From the NCBI GenBank assembly GCA_020217115.1, contig JAIWOA010000152.1:1-5147 (forward strand): 5,147 bases of DNA. The letters are read 5' to 3'. Below, one piece after another: positions 1 to 5,114 of the stretch. Source of the stretch: Calditerrivibrio sp. (GTDB lineage: Bacteria; Chrysiogenota; Deferribacteres; Deferribacterales; Calditerrivibrionaceae). Numbering within the stretch: position 1 is the stretch's first letter; every line of letters begins with the position of its first letter. The translations under genes and the position numbers were made by a program. The notes beneath the pieces are model-generated. The model made no database searches and was not told the DNA's origin. It was given only the letters and a program-made list of their open reading frames with translations.

Positions 1-152
1 ATAACATGATCATTTATCTTTATTGCATAGGTTTTTTGTTTACCTTTTTCACCTACACCCCAAACAAGAAAAATTGTTCCAATAAATGATGCTATAACTA
101 TCCATAAAAAAATCGATAATATCTTTTTTTGATTACGAAAATGTCTTAACAT
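1..152 (-). CDS. PpiD/SurA-N-type periplasmic folding chaperone, N-terminal fragment
   Basis: Fifty codons plus two bases are visible before the gene leaves the left edge. The start is the ATG at 150-152, preceded by a GAGGT Shine-Dalgarno (157-161, minus strand) four bases away. The product begins MLRHFRNQKK, then has one hydrophobic anchor segment (about residues 11-34, ending LVWGVG), then a polar stretch with AIKINDHVI. This short basic N-tail, single TM helix and immediate 'A-x-K-V/I-N' strand are the usual opening of PpiD and other membrane-anchored SurA_N/parvulin proteins, which sit in the inner membrane and help fold secreted proteins in the periplasm. The parvulin domain itself would lie outside the window, so isomerase activity cannot be judged. 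The gene lies 28 bases downstream of the SRP RNA on the same strand and may share its transcript. The family call is from recognition of the N-terminus only. Confidence 0.75.
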   Translation of the reverse strand, partial: MLRHFRNQKKILSIFLWIVIASFIGTIFLVWGVGEKGKQKTYAIKINDHV

Positions 153-180
153 AACAACCTCAATATCGTTTTTAAATAAA

Positions 181-283
181 AGCCCGACAGGGTTGCTCCG
201 GCACATGAACAAACTGCTGCCGTTGCTTCCTTCCAGACCTGGCGGGGTTCACAGCCAGTCCATTGCAGAGTCCCCATCGAGCT
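181..283 (-). ncRNA. ffs: Signal recognition particle RNA, small bacterial (4.5S) type
   Basis: The minus strand contains the universal SRP helix-8 core: CAGGTCTGGAAGGAAGCA, with the GGAA tetraloop at 231-234, followed by an internal-loop strand and GTGCCGG. This RNA binds the Ffh protein (M domain at the helix-8 core) to target nascent membrane and secreted proteins to FtsY. The ends were set by pairing: the 5' strand AGCTCGATGGGG (272-283) pairs with the 3' strand CCCTGTCGGGCT (181-192) as a 12-base-pair helix with a few G-U pairs. The length of about 103 nt matches the hairpin-only form without an Alu domain. The mature ends could be several bases inside this helix. A TTTTATTT run follows the 3' end but without a separate stem. 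No clear own promoter is seen in the 33 bases separating it from tRNA-Ser. Confidence 0.95.
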
Positions 284-291
284 ATTAATAC

Positions 292-311
292 CCATCAAAT
301 ATAGTTGATGG
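292..311 (-). other. Small hairpin between tRNA-Ser and SRP RNA
   Basis: On the minus strand CCATCAA pairs with TTGATGG across a six-base loop (7 bp, stems 305-311 and 292-298). It begins about six bases after the tRNA-Ser 3' end and ends about nine bases before the SRP RNA. There is no T-run after it, so it is not a normal intrinsic terminator. A spacer that helps separate and process the two RNAs is a possible role; this is inference. Confidence 0.4.
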
Positions 312-316
312 ACTAA

Positions 317-406
317 CGGAGAGGGCGGGATTTGAACCCGCGGTAGGGTATCACCCTACACACGCTCTCCAGGCGTGCTCCTTAAACCGGGCTCGGACAC
401 CTCTCC
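317..406 (-). tRNA. tRNA-Ser, anticodon GGA
   Basis: A complete class II tRNA of 90 nt. The acceptor stem is GGAGAGG/CCTCTCC with discriminator G (317), the serine identity base. The anticodon stem CACGC/GCGTG encloses the loop CTGGAGA, giving anticodon GGA (reads UCC and UCU). A long variable arm GTAGGG/CCCTAC and a T arm GCGGG-TTCAAAT-CCCGC follow. CCA is not encoded; the next bases are TTA, so the tRNA nucleotidyltransferase must add it. It is the first element after the minus-strand promoter at 419-447 and lies directly upstream of the SRP RNA. Confidence 0.97.
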
Positions 407-418
407 CTGAGAAAGGGA

Positions 419-447
419 TATATACCAATAAAAATTATATTTGTAAA
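419..447 (-). promoter_or_regulatory. Sigma-70-type promoter for tRNA-Ser / SRP RNA / ppiD-like unit
   Basis: Reading the minus strand, TTTACA (442-447) is followed by a 17-base spacer and TATATA (419-424), with a TGG just before the -10 that resembles an extended -10 element. The predicted start is near 412, leaving about five bases before the tRNA. A second AT-rich hexamer TATAAT (434-439) lies within the spacer but has no matching -35. Called from motif and position only. Confidence 0.55.
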
Positions 448-516
448 TAAGTTTTTATCTTTTACTTCCAGTTAGGAAGATAATATTTTGTAATTTATTT
501 TTTAAATATTTACAAA
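440..516. repeat. 10-bp inverted repeat spanning the two divergent -35 regions
   Basis: TTTGTAAATA at 440-449 is repeated as its exact reverse complement TATTTACAAA at 507-516. Each arm contains a TTTACA hexamer pointing outward, one serving the minus-strand tRNA promoter and the other the plus-strand operon promoter. Between the arms is a smaller interrupted dyad (TTATCT...TCC against GGAAGATAA, 455-483). In such AT-rich DNA this may be chance; a shared regulator site is possible. Confidence 0.35.
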
Positions 517-536
517 TTATTCTTTTATAATATATT
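509..536 (+). promoter_or_regulatory. Probable promoter of the AttH-ABC operon
   Basis: TTTACA (509-514), a 16-base spacer and TATATT (531-536) place transcription start at about 543-545, on or next to the ATG at 545. An overlapping perfect TATAAT (526-531) would start at about 538 but has no -35 at good distance; the nearest candidate, TTTAAA (501-506), is 19 bases away. Either choice gives a 5' leader of zero to eight bases. Confidence 0.45.
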
Positions 537-544
537 TTATTAAG

Positions 545-1603
545 ATGAAAAATTTTATCCATTGTACGTTGTTTTTAATATTTTTGTTAGCATCTAACAA
601 TCTTTTTTCCTCCGATAGTTTCAAAATACTTTCCCCTTCAGACTATGTAAAGTTACCTCAGGATCTTTTTTCAAAGAAGGATTTCAAATCTCAATGGTGG
701 TATTTTACTGGAAATGTTAAAGATGAAAAAGGGAGAGATTTTGGCTACCAGTTTACTATTTTTGAGGTAGGGGTCTCAAAAAAGATCTTTAAAAGCAAAT
801 TTGCCCCCAATCGTCTTTATATACTCCATATGGCAATAAGCGATTTAAAAAATATGAACTATTTTTTTACGGATGACACAGACAGAGGTTCCTTTGGTAG
901 CAGCTATTCTTCTTCTGACAATCTTTCGATAAAGCTTAAAAATTGCTCATTAAATGGTGATCTTGATAAGATGAATATACGATGTTTTAAAGACAATTTT
1001 GGTATCGATCTTCAGCTTTTAGCTGAAAAAAAAGCTATTTTAAATGGGAAAAATGGGTATTCAAATAAGCTTAAAGGTTGCCTTTCCTGTGCATCCCTTT
1101 ACTTTTCCATAACAAGGATGTCCACAAGAGGTACCCTAAAAATAGACAACAGTTCCTTTACAGTAAATGGTACAAGCTGGTTTGACAGGGAGATAAACTC
1201 TGACTACGATGCTAAATTGATAAAGGGGTGGGATTGGTTTTCCATACAATTGGAGAATGGTTACGATCTTATGATATACAGAATAAGAAGAACTGATGGG
1301 GCTATAGACAATTCATCTTATGCAGTGCTAATTGACAAGGATGGGAATAGTGAAGAATTGGACTTTGGCCAAATAAAGCTCTCATCTTCATCTCTATGGA
1401 GATCAAAAAAGACTGGTGCCAAATATCCTCTTATATGGGATATAGAGATACCTTTTAAAAATATAAAGCTTAAAGTAAAACCTTTGTTAGAAAATCAAGA
1501 GTTTGTATCTATACGTTCGACATTCAACTATTACTGGGAAGGATCTGTAAAAATAGAGGGGACTGTTTCTGGCAAAGGATATCTCGAGATGACAGGTTAT
1601 TAA
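545..1603 (+). CDS. Secreted AttH/CrtC-type lipocalin-like protein (COG5621-like)
   Basis: A 352-residue exported protein. Residues 1-22 form a signal peptide (MKN, then a hydrophobic run up to LFSS). No lipobox cysteine is seen, so a soluble periplasmic form is likely. Family hallmarks in order: QWWYFTGNV (50-58), LHMAISD (94-100), RGTLKI plus SWFDREI (195-217), GWDWFSIQL (228-236), YPLIWDI (294-300), and the C-terminal YYWEGSVKIEG and GKGYLEMTGY (329-352). These belong to the two-lobed lipocalin-like fold shared by AttH and carotenoid 1,2-hydratase CrtC. Length is normal for the family. No carotenoid gene is nearby, while an ABC transporter follows 15 bases later, so a ligand carrier or processing partner for the transporter is more likely than hydratase. 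A C179-x-x-C182 pair and C134/C147 could form disulfides. The ATG at 545 is the first start after an in-frame stop; no Shine-Dalgarno precedes it. The ligand is unknown. Confidence 0.9.
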   Translation: MKNFIHCTLFLIFLLASNNLFSSDSFKILSPSDYVKLPQDLFSKKDFKSQWWYFTGNVKDEKGRDFGYQFTIFEVGVSKKIFKSKFAPNRLYILHMAISDLKNMNYFFTDDTDRGSFGSSYSSSDNLSIKLKNCSLNGDLDKMNIRCFKDNFGIDLQLLAEKKAILNGKNGYSNKLKGCLSCASLYFSITRMSTRGTLKIDNSSFTVNGTSWFDREINSDYDAKLIKGWDWFSIQLENGYDLMIYRIRRTDGAIDNSSYAVLIDKDGNSEELDFGQIKLSSSSLWRSKKTGAKYPLIWDIEIPFKNIKLKVKPLLENQEFVSIRSTFNYYWEGSVKIEGTVSGKGYLEMTGY

Positions 1604-1618
1604 AAATGGAGAAATTAT

Positions 1619-2257
1619 ATGCTTGAGTTATTGAATGTGAAAAAAAATTATGGGGAACTTGAGGTTTTAAAGGGTATAAATTTAAAAGTTAATCGGGGTG
1701 ATTTTGTTGCAATTGTTGGTAGATCTGGCTCTGGTAAAACCACCATGTTAAACCTCATCGGTGGCATAGATACCCCTGACAGCGGATCTATACTTCTCAA
1801 TGGTGAAGATATTACTAAGTTTGGTGAAAATCAGCTGGCACTTTACAGACGAAGGGAGGTAGGATTCATTTTCCAATCTTTCAACCTTTTACCAAATCTG
1901 ACAGTATACGAAAATATCAGAATTCCTCTACTTTTAAATAAAAAAGATCAGTCTTCAATAAAAACTGTTGCAGAAACAATAAAAATAGCTGACAAACTAC
2001 ATAAATATCCAGGTCAACTCTCTGGAGGTGAACAGCAGAGGGTAGCTATAGCAAGGGGGATAGTTCACAACCCTTCCATCCTTTTGTGTGATGAACCAAC
2101 GGGGAACCTTGATTCACATAATTCCGAAATAATAATAAACCTTATTTCAGAAATAAACCAGAAGTTTGGTACAACTGTGCTACTAATAACCCATGAAAAG
2201 GGGATTGCAGACTCTGCTAGAAGCAAAATCGAGATAAAAGATGGGGAGATCCTTTGA
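1619..2257 (+). CDS. ABC transporter ATP-binding protein, LolD/MacB (MacB-type VII) class
   Basis: A complete 212-residue nucleotide-binding domain. Walker A is GRSGSGKTT (34-42), the Q-loop glutamine is Q86 in FIFQSFNLLPNLTVYENI, the signature is LSGGEQQR (134-141), Walker B is ILLCDEPTGNLD (154-165, catalytic E159), and the H-loop is H192. All catalytic residues are present. The FIFQSFNLLPxLTVxENI and DEPTGNLD wording is typical of LolD, MacB, FtsE and YbbA ATPases, which power mechanotransmission or lipid-extraction machines rather than ordinary substrate channels. At 212 residues it is a little shorter than usual, mainly in the helical segment before the signature. The start has a good Shine-Dalgarno, GGAGA (1608-1612), six bases before ATG. 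It overlaps the permease start by four bases, so it surely pairs with that protein as a cytoplasmic homodimer. It is not called lolD because the partner permease and the AttH neighbour differ from a LolCDE locus. Confidence 0.95.
   Translation: MLELLNVKKNYGELEVLKGINLKVNRGDFVAIVGRSGSGKTTMLNLIGGIDTPDSGSILLNGEDITKFGENQLALYRRREVGFIFQSFNLLPNLTVYENIRIPLLLNKKDQSSIKTVAETIKIADKLHKYPGQLSGGEQQRVAIARGIVHNPSILLCDEPTGNLDSHNSEIIINLISEINQKFGTTVLLITHEKGIADSARSKIEIKDGEIL
2243..2248 (+). promoter_or_regulatory. Shine-Dalgarno deciding the TTG start of the permease
   Basis: GGGGAG lies inside the last codons of the ATPase gene, five bases before the TTG at 2254 but 14 bases before the in-frame ATG at 2263. The spacing favours TTG as the main start, in the TTGA overlap with the ATPase stop, an arrangement typical of translational coupling. 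Confidence 0.6.
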
Positions 2258-4722
2258 TAAAGATGCTAACTTTGTATTTAAATATAATTTTCAGAAATAT
2301 TATGAAGGAGAAGCTTTTCAATATTGTTGCAATCATAGGGATTGCATCTGGTGTAGCCCTATTTCTCTCTGTATATTCAACCACCGAATCTGCTGTAAAA
2401 AGCTTCAAAGACAGTGTGGACTTTTTTTCTGGAGTAAAATACACAATAAGGGGAAATGGGAAAAATTTTATTGAAGAGGAGATCTATGAAAAGATTCTGG
2501 CAGAAAATGTAGATATTTCACCTGTTATAACACTGAGTGGCAAGATCAAAGATACTAACAGACCGATAGTTTTAAATGGGATAGATATATTCAAATCGAT
2601 AAGAAATGGAGCCTTTGATGGTAATAATTTTGAGGGGGATCTAAAGGATTTCTTTGATCTACCATCTGTAATAATTTCAGGGAAGCTTCTCTCTGAAAAT
2701 AATAAAAATATTGGAGACAACATATCAATATACATTGAAGATAAACTATACAATTTTAAAATAGCAGGAATAGTAAGTCGAGAAGACTTTCCAAAACATA
2801 TTCTACTTATGGATATAGCCCAAGCTCAAGAAAATCTCGGCCTTCTGGGGTATATCTCTCAGATAGATACCTATGATGAAATAGATAAAGTGATATTGCC
2901 ACCCGGTTTAATACTGGAAGAAAGGGATGATATATTTGAGAATCGGAAGGATCTTATAAAGTCATTTAACTATAACCTCTTTTTCATAAGCCTTATAGCC
3001 ATGTTGGTGGGATTCTTTCTCATGTTTAATACAGTTTTGATAACTGTAATCAGAAGAAAAACTGAGGTAGGTATTTTGAGGGCAATCGGTTTCATGAAAA
3101 GGGAAATAATATATCTATTCATGTTTCAATCTATCATAATAGGGGTTGTAGGCTCAATCTTAGGGTTGTTGTCAGGGAGCATTATTTCAGGTTTTTCCAT
3201 GAAAATGGCAGAAAAAACAATATCTACTGTCTATGAAATAGTAAGCATAGATGTTAACATATTAAGTATAAAATATTTCATAGTAGCTCTTTTAACTGGA
3301 GTAACAATATCTGTTGTGGCATCTATACTTCCAGTGTATGAAGCCTCAAAGATCGAGCCGATCAATGCGATAAAAGACCTGAAGATAACAAATGGGATGA
3401 GTCAGAAAAAACTTTTCCTTTCTGGACTAATTTTCGTTACTACAGGGATATCCCTATCCGTTTATGAATTTTTAAAACAACCATTTGAAATACCCCTTTT
3501 TACATACTCGGGGACAATACTTTTACTTTTAGGTTTTACATTAATAACCCCATATTTTATAAAATTTATCTCTGAGATCATAAATAATCTATCCCGAAAA
3601 ACTAATTTTCTACCTATAAAGATTGCGGAAAGCCTCATATCTACTAATATATATAGATTCTCCATTGCAGTCATATCAGTGGCAGTAAGCTCTGCCCTTG
3701 TCATCAGTATTCTGGTACTGATCTTTTCTTTCAGAACCACATTGAGTAGATGGATTGATAAAAATATAGATGCAGATATCTATATAAAACCACTTTCCTG
3801 TACCTCAAATTTCTGTTTTGATATAATTTCTAAAGATATCTTTAAAAATATCTCTGCCATAGAAGATATTGGGAAGATAAATAGATTTAGAGTTATACCT
3901 TCAAAACTAAATGGTAAAGATGTTTTGATAGGTTTTGGTGATGTAGACCTTATAATGAATAAAAGAGGGGTGGGAAAATATTCCCTTACAAACGACGCAG
4001 CAGTTTCTGATCATCTGGCAAGAAAATATTCATTAAAAGTAGGATCAACTCTGGAACTATCTACACCAAAAGGTTTAAAACTATTCAAAGTAAGAGAGAT
4101 TTTCCAGAGTTTTTCATCCACAAAGGGGCTGATTATCCTCGACAGATTCTGGTTAAATAAATTATGGGGTGAAGATACAGAAAATCAGATCAGTGTATAT
4201 CTCAATAATCCCCAAAAGATCAACGAAATTACCGAAGAGGTACGTGCAAAGGTTTCAAATTATGCTGTTGATATTTCGAACAATAGGGAATTAAGGGAAA
4301 ACATACTAAAAACCTTTGATCAGAGTTTTGCCATAACAAGGGGGATACAATTCATTGCCCTCGTGGTATCAATTATAGGTGTGTTAAACACAATAACTGC
4401 AATTGTATGGGAAAACAAAAGAGATATCAATATATTATACTATTTAGGTGCTGACAGGTGGACTATAAATGGGATATTTTTACTCACATCCTTTATATCT
4501 GGTATTCTTGGAGCTATATTAGGGATATCTTTAGGAGGAGTTCTTGTATTTATGATTATAAAAGTTGTTAACATTATATCTTTTGGTTGGGAAATTTCTA
4601 TCTATATACCATATCTTTCAGCAATTTTTGTTGTATCCAGCATAGTATTCCTCACTGTATTAACAGGATTTTATCCTTCAATAATCATGAAGAAGATAAA
4701 TAAAAGTAGATCTTTTGAGTAG
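2254..4722 (+). CDS. Double-unit FtsX/MacB-type ABC transporter permease (AttFG/YbbP-like)
   Basis: An 822-residue inner-membrane protein with about ten membrane segments, by eye near 21-42, 241-264, 285-312, 341-362, 387-405, 417-438, 468-493, 697-718, 739-768 and 785-808. It reads as two four-TM MacB/FtsX units joined by two extra helices. Each unit has a large periplasmic domain after its first helix (about 43-240 and 494-696). The first unit has the classic cytoplasmic coupling sequence RRKTEVGILRAIGF (267-280) and ends ASILPVYEASKIEPINAIK; the second has the diverged NKRDINILYYLGADRWT (721-737). The layout matches long 10-TM permeases such as YbbP and the AttF/AttG type, so one polypeptide can supply both permease halves. 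Its only two cysteines, C516 and C521, sit in the second periplasmic domain. The partners are the ATPase just upstream and the secreted AttH-like protein. Export or extraction of a hydrophobic envelope molecule is inferred. The start is TTG, with ATG at 2263 as the alternative. Confidence 0.9.
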   Translation: MIKMLTLYLNIIFRNIMKEKLFNIVAIIGIASGVALFLSVYSTTESAVKSFKDSVDFFSGVKYTIRGNGKNFIEEEIYEKILAENVDISPVITLSGKIKDTNRPIVLNGIDIFKSIRNGAFDGNNFEGDLKDFFDLPSVIISGKLLSENNKNIGDNISIYIEDKLYNFKIAGIVSREDFPKHILLMDIAQAQENLGLLGYISQIDTYDEIDKVILPPGLILEERDDIFENRKDLIKSFNYNLFFISLIAMLVGFFLMFNTVLITVIRRKTEVGILRAIGFMKREIIYLFMFQSIIIGVVGSILGLLSGSIISGFSMKMAEKTISTVYEIVSIDVNILSIKYFIVALLTGVTISVVASILPVYEASKIEPINAIKDLKITNGMSQKKLFLSGLIFVTTGISLSVYEFLKQPFEIPLFTYSGTILLLLGFTLITPYFIKFISEIINNLSRKTNFLPIKIAESLISTNIYRFSIAVISVAVSSALVISILVLIFSFRTTLSRWIDKNIDADIYIKPLSCTSNFCFDIISKDIFKNISAIEDIGKINRFRVIPSKLNGKDVLIGFGDVDLIMNKRGVGKYSLTNDAAVSDHLARKYSLKVGSTLELSTPKGLKLFKVREIFQSFSSTKGLIILDRFWLNKLWGEDTENQISVYLNNPQKINEITEEVRAKVSNYAVDISNNRELRENILKTFDQSFAITRGIQFIALVVSIIGVLNTITAIVWENKRDINILYYLGADRWTINGIFLLTSFISGILGAILGISLGGVLVFMIIKVVNIISFGWEISIYIPYLSAIFVVSSIVFLTVLTGFYPSIIMKKINKSRSFE

Positions 4723-4746
4723 GGGAATTTTTTTGAACTAATAGAT

Positions 4747-4755
4747 AAAAAAAAG
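4747..4755 (-). terminator. T-run ending the tRNA-Leu transcript
   Basis: Directly after the tRNA-Leu discriminator base the minus strand reads C followed by eight T, then ATC. There is no extra stem; the folded tRNA acceptor/T arm could act as the upstream structure. The same stretch lies only about 25 bases from the end of the facing operon, which shows no canonical hairpin terminator of its own apart from a bare T7 at 4728-4734. Confidence 0.4.
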
Positions 4756-4841
4756 TGCCCGAGACCGGAATCGAACCGGTACAGATATCGCTATCCGCAG
4801 GATTTTAAGTCCTGTGCGTCTACCAATTCCGCCACTCGGGC
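4756..4841 (-). tRNA. tRNA-Leu, anticodon UAA
   Basis: A complete 86-nt class II tRNA. The acceptor stem is GCCCGAG/CTCGGGC with discriminator A (4756). The D region GGCGGAATTGGTAGACGC is typical of bacterial leucine tRNAs. The anticodon stem CAGGA/TCCTG encloses CTTAAAA, giving anticodon TAA (reads UUA and UUG). The T arm is ACCGG-TTCGATT-CCGGT. CCA is not encoded, as in the tRNA-Ser of this window. UUA is a common codon in these AT-rich genes. The tRNA is convergent with the AttH-ABC operon. Confidence 0.97.
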
Positions 4842-4855
4842 AACCTTGAAAAAAT

Positions 4856-4884
4856 ATGTTATACAATTTTACGAGAAATGTCAA
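4856..4884 (-). promoter_or_regulatory. Promoter of tRNA-Leu
   Basis: The minus strand has a perfect TTGACA (4879-4884), then 17 bases and TAACAT (4856-4861); the better-looking hexamer TATAAC (4858-4863) is 15 bases from the -35. The start would be near 4849-4851, eight to ten bases before the tRNA. A consensus -35 is as expected for a stable-RNA gene. Confidence 0.6.
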
Positions 4885-4893
4885 TAAAATCTA

Positions 4894-5063
4894 ATTTATA
4901 TGGTGGCTATTATTGAAAATATTAGACTATGATATATCTGTCATTGCGAGTGGAGAAACATTGAGTTTTGGAATTGCTGCGGCACTTCGTGCATCGCAAT
5001 GGCAGAAAATAGACATGGGATTGCCGCAGGGTTAAAATGACTTTATATATCACCATAATAAAT
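4894..5063. repeat. Outer imperfect inverted arms around the palindromic repeat
   Basis: ATTTATATGGTG (4894-4905) matches the reverse complement of CACCATAATAAAT (5051-5063) with one inserted base. The arms enclose the GTCATTGCGA repeat almost symmetrically. This could mark the limits of a larger decayed element or be a chance match in AT-rich DNA. It is the only other structure I see in the gene-free stretch 4842-5114. Confidence 0.25.
4938..5041. repeat. Degenerate palindromic intergenic repeat (GTCATTGCGA type)
   Basis: CTGTCATTGCGA (4938-4949) is matched at 11 of 12 positions by the reverse complement of TCGCAATGGCAG (4994-5005), making a 68-bp inverted repeat. A related block follows: GGAATTGCTGCGG (4970-4982) recurs as GGGATTGCCGCAG (5017-5029) with three differences, and the stretch ends AATGAC (5036-5041), the reverse complement of the opening GTCATT (4940-4945). 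The island is visibly more GC-rich than its surroundings. Repeats opening with TGTCATTGCGAG-like ends are, from memory, dispersed in many bacterial genomes as MITE-like or REP-like elements; this copy looks worn. No protein is encoded in it. Confidence 0.55.
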
Positions 5064-5114
5064 ATTTGATTTTCTACTCTTTTTGATTTAAATTGTATCT
5101 ATAGAGGTAAAATT

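Noticed and set aside
284..290. TATTAAT as a -10 element for a separate SRP RNA promoter
   Set aside because: It directly abuts the RNA 5' end, would start transcription inside the closing helix, and has no -35 at 16-18 bases (GTCCAT only).
292..311. Hairpin read as an intrinsic terminator after tRNA-Ser
   Set aside because: The stem is AT-rich and no T-run follows it on the minus strand.
545..1603. Carotenoid 1,2-hydratase (CrtC) as the specific function
   Set aside because: The fold family is shared, but there is no carotenoid gene in view and the linkage to an ABC transporter fits the AttH branch.
2217..2444. Minus-strand 75-codon open frame over the ATPase/permease junction
   Set aside because: It lies opposite two well-supported genes, lacks recognisable motifs, and is composed of reversed permease coding sequence.
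2241..2474. Plus-strand 77-codon open frame starting inside the ATPase gene
   Set aside because: A frame shadow of the permease; the cysteine- and basic-rich translation is typical of an out-of-frame reading.
2484..2753. Minus-strand 89-codon open frame
   Set aside because: Entirely antisense to the first periplasmic domain of the permease, with no family resemblance.
3462..3740. Minus-strand 92-codon open frame
   Set aside because: Antisense to the permease membrane segments; its apparent hydrophobicity comes from the opposite strand.
4728..4734. T7 run after the permease as a Rho-independent terminator
   Set aside because: No GC-rich stem precedes it; only a weak AAAAG/CTTTT pairing within the gene end (4702-4716) is available.
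4900..4932. Ten-codon open frame MVAIIENIRL
   Set aside because: Too short, without a ribosome-binding site, and partly within the inverted arm of the repeat region.
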